Assembly (NCBI RefSeq): GCF_040958095.1
Contig: NC_091195.1
Span: 21,830,365-21,894,364 of the forward strand
Source: Procambarus clarkii
Taxonomy: Eukaryota > Arthropoda > Malacostraca > Decapoda > Cambaridae
Length of the DNA stretch: 64,000 bases
Reading direction: 5' to 3'
Each line of letters opens with the position of its first letter. The stretch's first letter is position 1. Both the position numbers and the translations under genes were made by a program. The notes beneath the pieces were generated by a model, which had not been told where the DNA came from, searched no databases, and saw nothing but the letters and a program-made list of their open reading frames with translations. Shown here piece after piece: positions 1 through 9,559 of the stretch.

Positions 1-71
1 AAGAAGATGCGACAGAATGAATACCTCAAGGTATGCAGTGTCTCGAAATATGTCTTTATTGTGTAAATTTT

Positions 72-72
<1 letters not shown>

Positions 73-110
<38 letters not shown>
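73..110. repeat. (AC)n microsatellite
   Basis: An uninterrupted AC run of about 36 bp is followed by two ATAC units. Confidence 0.95.
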
Positions 111-113
<3 letters not shown>

Positions 114-337
114 TACATTAGGATTTCATCATTACAACTACAGAATTTTTTGTTTTGTAAATAACTGGAAAATATCTTTTGTGTATTAATGGCTAGAAAC
201 TTTTCAGTGGAGAGCCCTGTCGGGTCCCTAAAGCTTTCTGAACTAATATGTGCTATATTAGTTTTTCGGTTATCAGTCACGGGAGTTCTTATGCCTACTG
301 GGAACTACGAGCCAGAACCTGACTTGGGGGGGGGGGG

Positions 338-598
338 GAAGCTGACAGCTGAGTGGACAGCACTCTGGATTCATTGTCCTAAGGTTCCGGGTTCGATCCC
401 CGGTGTAGGCGGAAACAAATGTGCAGAGTTTCTTTCACCCTGATGCTCCTGTTACCTAGCAGTAAATAGGTACCTGGGAGTTAGACAGCTGCTATGGAAT
501 GCTTGCTTCATGGGGAAGTGTAACAAAAAAGGAGGCCTGGCCTAGGACCGGGATGCTAAGCCTTGAAATCATCTCAAGATAACCTCAAGATAACCTGG
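338..598 (+). mobile_element. tRNA-derived SINE, family A
   Basis: It has a Leu/Ser-type tRNA-like head: an A-box-like AGCTGAGTGGACAGC and a B box GGTTCGATCCC near 391-401. A body with TTTCTTTCACCCTGATGC and TAGGTACCTGG follows, then a tail repeating AAGATAACCTC. The same order recurs at 57354-57602 (+) and 58807-59069 (-), which defines the family. Confidence 0.85.
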
Positions 599-1300
599 TC
601 CCCTCAGAGAGGCATAGGGAGCAATAGTCTTTGAGCACTACATTATTTAAAGTATGGTGCATCCTCACTCTAACGAACCCCTCTCTTTCAAATTCCTGGA
701 TGATCCAAACAAATTGAATTCAGTACTAAATGTTCAGTGGAACATACAAATATTCGATTATGCAAGGATTGTTCGTTGAAGCGGTTGCCGAGACCGAGCG
801 TCAGGGAGGTGGCCGTCATCAACTATGTGTCACCAAAGTGTAAACAGTTGTACAGTGTTTTATTGGACTTACCCATTGTTTCCAGGGAGAAGGGGTTGAA
901 GGATGATAACATGGTGTCAGGGGAAGGCAGATGGTGTCATTGGTGAGGGTGGGAGTCAAGGGGTAAGTGATGTCAGTGGTTGGGGTTTAGTGTCAGGGTG
1001 GGGGGGGGGGCAGGTGGTGGAAGTTATTCTCATTGGATGCAGGTGGAGTTAGTGTAAAGTAGGTGGAGTAAAGCACAATAAAAAACATTCTTTTATTAAT
1101 TCTTCATCCCTATGAGTAATACTGTACTACAAAATTACACGACTCAGAAAATCTCACCATAATTGCTTTCTGTACACTCGCCAAGTTTGGTGGACATCAG
1201 TTCGTGGGTAAGCAAACCAAAAATGAGTGCAATTATAAATAAGCCTACCCAAAATGATGGTAGTCGCACAACGTCTGGCCACCTGGCGGATGATGCAACA
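599..1300. other. No gene recognised
   Basis: Contains a short G-rich stretch (G10 near 1002-1011) and scattered short frames without domain signatures. Confidence 0.6.
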
Positions 1301-1402
1301 CCTGAGCCTAGCTCCAGGCCGGGCTCGGGAAGTAGAAGAACTCTCGAACCCTTCTCCAGGTATGCTCCAGGTATGCTCCAGGTATGCTCCAGGTATGAAT
1401 GG
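1301..1402 (+). mobile_element. LINE 3'-end fragment with short tandem duplication
   Basis: The GCCTAGCTCCAGGCCGGGCTCGG-like tail, seen at several other LINE 3' ends here, is followed by four copies of an 11-bp TATGCTCCAGG unit. Confidence 0.6.
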
Positions 1403-2079
1403 GGCAAAACTTGTACGTCAGTATATTTTGGAGACAGATGATTTGGAAATAGGATTTTTGTTTCATTTTCTTATTAATTATTATTACTCAAAAAATTTTC
1501 AGTGTTTGTTTCTTCATTGCATTTTTATTTGGTATCGCTCTATGTAATAAAATTGTATTTTATTAAGTTAAAATGTACACATGACAGGCAGGGCACTATT
1601 CATCACGCAAGGTCTTGAGTCTCTCAAACAGAGCGTCTCGCCTGTGCGGATACGAGAGGAAAGTACACAACACGTGGGAAGTGTGCATTTCTCAACTCTT
1701 GAGATATACCCCGTAATGTTTTCCACAATTTCCAAGTCACCAATAATACTTTAATAACAATTAAAAAATCTCTTTACAATGTTTAATTTTATTATTTGAG
1801 ATATGGCTGCCATAGAGAACAGGCATGCCTCTCCTGATCAGCTGTGATAAAAAAGTATCTATCTGCTTTTGCTTTCAAGGATTTCTATTGGTAGCATGAT
1901 ATTGCAGTTGTACCCTAGTCTAATCTTACTGTCAATTTTTGTCATGACAAAACTTTCTTCCGAGTGTTTGTTGATAGGTGGTAATGATGATGTAGACTGT
2001 AAGTTACAATAATGTGTCTGAAAATTAGAGACACCCCCAATCCACACAAGTGAAAATAAAGAAAGTGATTACGTTTTTG

Positions 2080-2115
2080 TCCAGGACGGACTGAAACGTC
2101 GTCATTTCCTTTTTT
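2080..2115 (-). mobile_element. Fragment of foldback element family
   Basis: GTCCAGGACGGACTGAAACG is the reverse complement of the core of the element at 2407-2530. Confidence 0.6.
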
Positions 2116-2196
2116 ATTTTGCAGAATGCACGGGTTGGGTGTCTTAACAAGAATTGTCTACAAATAATGTCATCACTATTTGTCTTTTCTTTGCAG

Positions 2197-2338
2197 GAAG
2201 AAAATGACAGTTTAAGGTGCCAGATGGAGGCATATAAAAACTGAGGTTGATCTCATCAAAGCAGATCTGAAGGCTGAAGTGTCAGTGAGGGATGACCAAA
2301 TTGAAGCATTTAAGAAAACGTTGCAAGGAATGCAGCAG
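2197..2338 (+). CDS. Exon of coiled-coil gene, carries 1-nt frameshift
   Basis: The acceptor is a strong pyrimidine tract ending TTTGCAG at 2196, and the donor GT is at 2339-2340. The frame opens EENDSLRCQMEAYK, then meets TGA at once after the A run at 2236-2240. Removing one base there continues as EVDLIKADLKAEV and later KKTLQGMQQ. The exon is 142 bp, so one extra base also explains why it is not a multiple of three, while the next exon starts in phase 0. Foldback-element pieces flank it at 2080-2115 and 2407-2530. Confidence 0.75.
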
Positions 2339-5300
2339 GTACTAGATATGAATGTTGTCAATGTATTTTGATTGGGCTGGAGTAATTTTCAGTGTCGTTA
2401 ACCATTTACAGGCGATGAGTCACAATAACGTGGCTGAAGTATGTTGACCAGACCACACTAAAAGTTGAAGGGACGACGACGTTTCGGTCCGTCCTGGACC
2501 ATTCTCAAGTCGATTGTGATTCTCAAGTTAACCATTTAGTTTTTTTGCATTGTGGCCTAAGTCTTATTCTCGTAATGTGAGGCTTCTGTTTCTGTATCTG
2601 ATCCTCATATCCAAGATACTTGATTTCGTTTTCAGCAAATTGCAGAACTTTTTCTGTATTGAGTGCTTAATGACCCAAGTGTTCAGTTCTGGTGATGCGT
2701 ACACAGGTACCAGCGATGACCCTAGTAGTCAGTTCTGGTGGTGTGTACACAGGTACCAGCGATGACCCTAGTGGTCAGTTCTGGTGGTGCGTACACAGGT
2801 ACCAGCGATGACCCTAGTGGTCAGTTCTGGTGGTGCGTACACAGGTACCAGCGATGACCCTAGTGTTCAGTTCTGGTGGTGCGTACACAGGTACCAGCGA
2901 TGACCCTAGTGGTCAGTTCTGGTGGTGCGTACACAGGTACCAGCGATGACCCTAGTGGTCAGTTCTGGTGGTGCGTACACAGGTACCAGCGATGACCCTA
3001 GTGGTCAGTTCTGGTGGTGCGTACACAGGTACCAGCGATGACCCTAGTGGTCAGTTCTGGTGGTGCGTACACAGGTACCAGCGATGACCCTAGTGTTCAG
3101 TTCTGGTGGTGCGTACACAGGTACCAGCGATGACCCTAGTAGTCAGTTCTGGTGGTGCGTACACAGGTACCGGCTGTGACACCATGTCCATTCCCAGAAA
3201 CCATGTCCATTCACTTCTGCTTTGGGAATTAAACCCCGGAACCTTTCAGTTGTGAACTGACTGTACGTACCACTTCTCTACAGGACCCTATGTTTCGCCT
3301 AAGGACCAGGGGCCAGATTCACGAAAGCACTTACGCAAGCACTTACGAACCTGTCCATCTTTTCTCAATCTTTGGCGGCTTTGTTTCCAATTATTAAACA
3401 GTTAATGAGTTCCGAAGCACCAGGAGGCTGTTTATAACAATAACAACAGTTGAATGGGAACTTTTCATGCTTGTAAACTGTTTAATAAATGTAACCAAAG
3501 CCGTCGAAGATTGAGGAAAGTTGTACACGTTTATAAGTGGTTGCATAAGTGCTTTCGTGAATCTGGCCCCTGATTTTCACCAGAGATGGTGATGTTCATC
3601 GTTTGCTCCTCTGAAGTTTCTCTCTAGGTCTTGGCATTTGTCCTAGTTCCTAATGCTTCGCCCTAGGGCTCCCCAACCGCTTGGGCTAGACGGTAGAGCG
3701 ACGGTCTCGCTTCATGCAGGTCGGCGTTCAATCCCTGACCGTCCAAGTGGTTGACAACCATTCCTTTCCCCCCGTCCCATCACAAATCTTTATCCCTTCC
3801 AAGTGCAACATAGTCCTAATGGCTTGGCACTTTCCCCTGATAATTCCCTCCCTCACTCTAGGGCCTGATGCTTACCCCTATACCTGGAGTTGGGTTGGAA
3901 AGAGCTCTTACTTTCCAAGCCCAGTCCGGAGTCAGTCGTGATATGAACCTTTCAAGCAAGCTATTGCTTGGAGCAGCCTGCTTATCCACTATAGCAGAGC
4001 TGGCCCAAAACTTCCTGCAGGAACTTGTTTGATATTGTCTTAAACATGTCTGCATTTTGCTTCCAGCAATATTTCTCGTGCTTTCTGTGAGGATATTAAG
4101 TAGCCGTGGACTTCTGAAGTGCATACAGTGCTCTCTGATTGTGCTTACGACTCCTCTACTCCTCACAGGTTCTATACTGTATGTCCTACCATATCATTTG
4201 CCCCAGTATGTTGTCATTGTGCTGTGCAAATTTGGCAATTGGAAGATACTGGTAGGCCGTGTATGTATTGTGTGGCACCCCTCTCGCCTTCCTTTCTAGA
4301 CAGTACATTTTGAGAGCTTTGAAATGGTCCCAATCTGAATTTAGGTGCTTTATTAAATCTGTTCTCTGAATTCCCTCCATTTCAGGAAATTTTGCCTTTG
4401 AAAGGGTGAGTGAGTATTGAGCAGTACTCAAGGTGGGAAAGTACTGTACAAGTAATTTTAATAGTAAGAACATTGAATGAATCCCTTGCATTTGAAGGTT
4501 GTCATAATGCACTATTATTATCCTGGCTGATGGTGGGTTTGGTTTGTTATACTCGCTAAACTTTATGATCGGCTAACATTATTCCCAGATCTTTTACAAG
4601 TTGTTTTTCTTTTATGAGATCTGATTGTGTCTTGTATCCTCTACTGCATTTAGGGTCTGATATTCACCCCCAGACCCTTTACTTTCTAGCCTTACATAGC
4701 TCTCGTATGTCTCTAACATCAAAGTTACCTCTCTTTTTCAATGCTAATATATATTTGAACAATCGTTCCTTTCAGACGCTCTCTGAAAATGCGGTCCGCA
4801 AGCGCCAAGATGATGCCAAAATGGCCGAGCTACAGGGAAAGTTGAAGAAGCTGAGAGAACAGGTTGGAGGAAATGGGGAGGGAGAGGAAGATAACAAGGA
4901 CGAAACGGAGGACTTGCTCACTCTTACAACGGCTCCTCTCACCGATAAGACGGCTCAGCTCATTGGTGGGTTGGGTGGCCAGTTAGGCGTCTGCTGTACA
5001 TGCTCGTATATTATTCAGAATGCTTCCTTAACACCTTCTGCACTTTTATTTATGTCAACTTTTAAGAATTGTTATGTATATCACAAAAGATCTTCCATAT
5101 ATTTGGGAGTGTAAGATATGAAATTGAATGTCTTCTGTTGACATTGTAAACATGGATAAATATCAGTACAAAATGTATTTAATTTTTTGAATGGCAAGCC
5201 ATACTAGATGCCAAGTAAAATGCTGGAATTTTTGCCAACTCTTTACAGGTCTTACTTCGACCTTTCTACATATCCATCCGAAGGGAGCGAGTGTTGATTA

Positions 5301-5707
5301 CATATGGTCATTCATCCAACAGTTTGATAAGGAAATCCGTCCTTCAGATATCGAGGCAATGCTCAACCAGTAAGTTACGAGCTACAGTTCTCGTATGACC
5401 CATTCTGCAGTAGTACACAATACTTAAGTGTAGTTAGTTATATAAAATATAAGAATCACAATCTCATCAAATTATTTAAGCAAAACCATAAAGCCGTGTT
5501 TAATATTGAATCTATATTCAGTCAGAGTAGAGGTTTGAAAGTGTTATTTTCTACAAGTCTATAAATGAAAGGTTTGAAATGCAAAAGTCTGACCAGAACA
5601 TATCTATTCCATCCAGGTACCCAACAGTGTATAAGCAGATTACTACAGGAGTTGGTGCCTGCCTGGAGCGCAAGTGGATCTTCACAGGGTTTGACTGTGG
5701 CACGTAG
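2197..5707 (+). CDS. Coiled-coil protein with conserved C-terminal globular block, last four exons
   Basis: Four exons (2197-2338, 4776-4965, 5249-5369, 5617-5707) join in phase across GT-AG introns and end in TAG at 5705-5707. They encode a heptad-rich coiled coil, an acidic linker, then a compact block with the signatures TFLHIHP-GAS, IRPSDIEAML and GVGACLERKW-F-GF at the very C-terminus. I remember the same order (ENDxLR-QLxAY, QGMQQ, then TFLH-HP-GAS and GVGA-LE-RW-F-GF) from a vertebrate coiled-coil protein but cannot name it safely, so no symbol is given. About 180 residues are visible and the 5' exons lie before the window. The gene converges with the - strand ITM2 gene. The first visible exon needs a 1-nt correction to read through. 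The real status could be a functional gene with an assembly error or a recently broken copy; clean splice sites and phases favour the former. Confidence 0.8.
2407..2530 (+). mobile_element. Foldback/SINE-like element carrying ACGTTTCGGTCCGTCCTGGACC core
   Basis: It begins AGGCGATGAGTCACAATAAC, passes through GTTGACCAGACCACAC and GACGACGACGTTTCGGTCCG, and ends in the TCAAGTCGATTGTG region. The same modules occur at 32255-32375 (-) and, as a palindrome, at 45621-45792. Confidence 0.7.
2683..3171. repeat. 46-bp minisatellite, about 10.6 copies
   Basis: The GGTACC site recurs every 46 bp (2706, 2752, 2798 and on). The unit holds CAGTTCTGGTGGTGCGTACA and CAGCGATGACCCTAGTGGT. Copies differ mainly at the TAGTGGT/TAGTAGT/TAGTGTT position. 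It lies in the intron of the coiled-coil gene. Confidence 0.95.
3306..3572. mobile_element. MITE with long terminal inverted repeats
   Basis: It starts CAGGGGCCAGATTCACGAAA and ends with the reverse complement TTTCGTGAATCTGGCCCCTG. Inner parts (CTTTGGCGGCTTTGTT against AACCAAAGCCGTCGAAG) also pair. It is 267 bp with no coding capacity. I could not fix a target duplication. Confidence 0.8.
3668..3855 (+). mobile_element. tRNA-derived SINE, family C
   Basis: An A-box-like GCTAGACGGTAGAGCG and a B-box-like GGCGTTCAATCCC lie 30-35 bp apart. A body containing CCGTCCCATCACAAATC and CTAATGGCTTGGCACTTTCC follows, which I associate with decapod SINEs. Confidence 0.7.
3856..4530 (-). mobile_element. 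Decayed LINE 3' part (LINE2 type)
   Basis: The - strand frames read SPRLLNILTESTRNIAGSK, AAPSNSLLERFISRL and, upstream, FKALKMYCLERKARGV. These are the same C-terminal blocks as at 11945-12540. Several frameshifts; non-functional. Confidence 0.75.
4776..4965 (+). CDS. Exon of coiled-coil gene: end of coil and acidic linker
   Basis: The acceptor TTTCAG ends at 4775 and the donor GT is at 4966-4967. It starts in phase 0 and leaves in phase 1, splitting a Gly codon. The translation begins TLSENAVRKRQDDAKMAELQ, a charged heptad coil, and passes into a Gly/Glu/Asp-rich linker before KTAQLIG. The open frame upstream of 4776 is intron. Confidence 0.8.
5249..5369 (+). CDS. Exon of coiled-coil gene: conserved C-terminal block, first half
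   Basis: The acceptor CTTTACAG ends at 5248 and the donor is GTAAGT from 5370. It completes the split Gly codon and leaves in phase 2. It encodes LTSTFLHIHPKGASVDYIW and IRPSDIEAMLN, the most conserved-looking part of the protein, probably a small helical or winged-helix-like domain (inference). Confidence 0.85.
5617..5707 (+). CDS. Terminal exon of coiled-coil gene
   Basis: The acceptor is ATCCAG ending at 5616. The first base completes the Gln codon split at 5369, then the frame reads YPTVYKQITTGVGACLERKW and IFTGFDCGT before TAG. Exact phase agreement with the previous exon supports it. Confidence 0.85.
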
Positions 5708-8700
5708 GGATGCAAGCTAGTACAACTCTTGGGTTTTTTCGCCACTAAAGCCACTTTCAATTTGATGTCGTTGAACTCTAATTGCATCTACTGGTGTTTG
5801 TGTTCGTGTCCCTGTTGAATTGCAATACGTATGTTGATCTTACTGGAGGTATCTGTTTATATCAACAGCACCTTCTTGTTTCTTTCGTGCATTAACTAAG
5901 TTTCTAAAATTCTGTTTTATAGTTTATCAAGTTCGGTGTACCTTGAAGGGTGGTGTAGCATCTCAGCATAATCTAAGACTACTAGGTAGTAAATCGGTCA
6001 CAATTTTGTATAAGATGTAGTATACGTATCTGTGATTAATAAATTTGATCTTTTGCTATTTACTATCAAGCAAAAGAAACCAGAAATGTTGTTATATTCT
6101 AATAACTTGAGAAATGGCAGTGATGCATATGAAGCAGTGTATGGAAGAATAGTAGTAATTAGCCTAGTTACAGGACAAGCGCTACGCTCGTGTTGTCGGG
6201 CTGTGTTTACATGTGAAAGATGTGTTGCTGTAGAAAATATAAATTGATACTATTTTTGGTATGCAATAAGTTTTTGTTCAAATGTATTAATGTTCTTACC
6301 CTTAGGAAGAACTTTCACCATGTGTTGGTAGTAGTGATTTGCAAGTTGAAGATGTAGTTTCATTTCTTTGGAAATAACAATTTTCAGGTGTATTGGCTAA
6401 TGAGGTTTGAAGTGTACATTGCTAGCCAGAAACATTGTGCGAGAGTGAGGAGGAATACGTGTTGACGACGGTGTCAAGCGTAATAACAAGAAATGTTAAC
6501 ATTTCTTTATAGTTCAAAGTTGGAGTGGGCTGTGATGCCAAATTATATAAAACATGTTTGCAGAAAAAAAAATTGCAGAAAAAAAGTTTAATATTGTGCA
6601 TTTGGCGGTATGCCCAGCCTGTGTGCCCCACAGCCTGTGCGCCCACAGCTTGTGCGCCCCCAGCCTGTGTGATAGTGTAGTATTTTTGTCCATACTGTAC
6701 ATGGTTTTTCTAAGCTGGCTGCTTTAGGGCCTAAATCTTTTTTAACTTATGCTATGTATTATATTTGATGTAAATTTTAAAAATATCGTTTTGTGGATTA
6801 TCTATATTGCACGTTCAATAGGACTAATTTTAGTCGAAAAAGACCTTTGTCAACTTAACAAGGAGATCAATATATATTTTCATTTTCAAATGGAATTCTA
6901 ATTATGCTCTTGTGGTTGCAAATACCTTGTTCAATTTTATAGCCTTTCATAAACTTGGGCAAAGATAAGTTGGCAGTATGAGTTGCCTTGCCACAGTTAC
7001 GTCAAGTGACCAATATTATCAACCCGTCCTCCTGTTTACATGGTACTTTATGTAACTATGTGCATCATAGTACAAACATTGACATAGTAAGTAATTAGAA
7101 TTTTGTACTATTCACTTATAGAGTCCGAACAAAAATGAAGCTGAAAAACACAAATATTCCTAGGCCTAGTATAGCATACATATCTACTATGTTAGGCCTT
7201 AGATATCCTATATTAGGCCTAGGAAGGTTAGGCTAGTTTTCTAATGTTGTCTTTGCAACATTAGACAAATTGTTTTCCCCTTTGTCCAAATTCAGTAGTA
7301 CAGATTTCTGTGTATTATTTTATTATTAGATTTCTAGTTATTTTTTCACTTTGTAACTGCGTTGTACGTCGGTATATATACTATGGTCCTCATCCTTCCT
7401 ATAAGTTGTATCCAAACAGGAGGATGGGCTGGTATATTTCAGATGCATGTGGTAGAAGACATTGTAATAAGAACTGTGCAGATTTGTAGAGATATTCACA
7501 TACAATATTGTACTTGTTAAATCATTTTATATATGTATATATATATATATATATATTAATAAAACTTGGGATCCAACATTATGAATGAATTTTATGGAAT
7601 ATAAGTTTGTGGAGATAATTTACATGTACTATTGGTTCAGGTTGTTAAAATCTAACTTCACTAAATACAAGCAAATTCACCAAGATTGTAAAGACCAATG
7701 AAAGACTTGCGTTGTGGACTCTGCCCCTTATTAATGGTTAGGTTGACCACTGTATGTGCAGTAGCGGTGGAGTTGGGGGAAAACATCTTGCCTTACAACC
7801 TATTTGTAAACTAGATTTTATTTCCAGCCAGTGAGGATTAGCAGGTTAGTAGTATGGAAACTGAACTAGATACTAAACACTGCTGCCATTACAGGGAAGT
7901 CTTGAGACTGTAGACTACCAGCCTTTTACAACCACCACCATTATTACCGCTAGAGAAGACTCGTGTGTTCATCCTGTATATGTCAGGTATACTGTTTAGA
8001 CGTGCTGAATCAAATACGTGGAACATACCTGGAGAGGGTTCTCGGAGTTCTGCTCCCCGAGCCCGGCCTGGGGTCAGTTGCGACTTTGTCTTGCCTAGTA
8101 AAATCCATAAAACATATCTGTGAAATTAGAATGTAATGCATCAAGCTGCTTGGCACCATCACACAATACAAGTCTATATCATTCAAGAATCCATACAAGG
8201 CCAGAAAGACAAGATGAGCGACGTCAAAGGAATCAGGTTTACAGGATATGAGCGAGGGACATGTGGACTTCATAGAACTGTGGGAAAGCAAACTGCTGAT
8301 CTTTATCTCCCCTCAAGTGTTGCCTTCATGTGGCGACTAGGACTCGTGCATCGTGTGAAGCCATGTGGTTGGTGAGGGTTATTTCAGCTCCCTCTCCGGG
8401 CATTGTACATGCAGGCTCTCACTAACGTGGGGATCTCATTCGAATTGATGGACCACCTGCTGGAAAGATTGCCCTTGGAGGTTGGTTGGATGTCCAGGCC
8501 GGGGTGAGGAGGAAGAAAGGGGTCTTTGTACTAGTGTGGAAGGATGTACGATGCAGGAGGACCCCCCTACCCTGATGAAAAGAGTGGGGACCGCTTGGAA
8601 CAACTCGCTCCTTCCTGCACTTGCCAGGACTCGGCTGCCTTGGTAGGTGGCATCTCTTGGCTCAGAGACCCACACTTTTGAAAATGATGCCACAGTATAT

Positions 8701-9440
8701 GGAAACTGAACCGACCTATCTAACACAGGCTTGGGAGGTGGGCTACCAGTCCTCCGAGTCTGCTGATGGAAGATCGGGCTCCGTGGCTCTGGCTATGTTG
8801 GGCCTAGACCAGGCTTCGTTATTGACTATTCTGCCCGACCCTCCCACCACCCCCCACTTCTGTGGCAAGTAATTATCAAAAGAAACTTCCATGGCAATTT
8901 TGAGCCCCGAGTGGTGATCACCTCATGAACTGGGACAGCTCCATCTTTCCTTGTGACAACTATCTTTTACCCCCTCCTTAATGGGGTAGCTCTGCACCAC
9001 ACTCGAACGTGCATGAGTTCTTCCATCTCGATTACATTCCGGAATTTGTTTGGCCCTGCTTCATGGCCAAGTATTTTGATCTTAGTCATGTGGCTAAACA
9101 TGCTGAATAAGATAATTTTAATTTGGGCATCAAAACAAGTGTGTACATCAAATTTATGATGTATAAATGTAATAAATGAATGAATGAATTTCCTGCTTAC
9201 CTGGCTTGAAGCGTCTACACAATGTCATGTTGAGAATTCTCTTTGGCCAGGTACTAAAACCAGTTAATAAACAATACACATGGTGTTGAATACTTATCTT
9301 CACTGTTGGCGTGATTCGGTGAGCACCAGTGTGAGTAACAACAAGCCTTCTACATACAGTATAAAACTATAATTATTTGCCAGTCCATTCAAAATAAGAG
9401 TACTACAAGTTTCATTATATCTTGATCAGGATATGTACTG
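5708..9440. other. Convergent intergenic region with no recognised gene
   Basis: AT-rich. It contains a 14-bp CAGCCTGTGYGCCC minisatellite (6612-6680), a (TA)n run (7528-7556), a LINE 3'-end fragment on - (8021-8095) and an ATGA run (9172-9190). Frames in 8136-8872 have a coding-like look but are broken and match nothing I recognise. Confidence 0.6.
6038..6043 (+). promoter_or_regulatory. Candidate polyadenylation signal of the + strand gene
   Basis: AATAAA lies 331 bp after the stop codon, giving a plausible short 3' UTR. Another AATAAA lies near 7558. No transcript data are available. Confidence 0.35.
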
Positions 9441-9559
9441 AGGCTTCATAAAACCTTTAAAGTGGAACAGGGATCAAAACAATGTCCTGGGAAACTCCAG
9501 ATCTAGGTCTTAACCCATTGCAATATTCGGAGCTTTCACAGAAATCCATGCAGGGGAAT

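Noticed and set aside
2683..3171. CRISPR-like array
   Set aside because: Direct tandem repeat with no unique spacers, in an animal intron; the same applies to the 52-, 51-, 34- and 79-bp arrays.
4614..4775. Upstream extension of the 4776 exon to Met at 4614
   Set aside because: A TTTCAG acceptor at 4775 and the phase from 2338 place this part in the intron; its translation is not conserved-looking.
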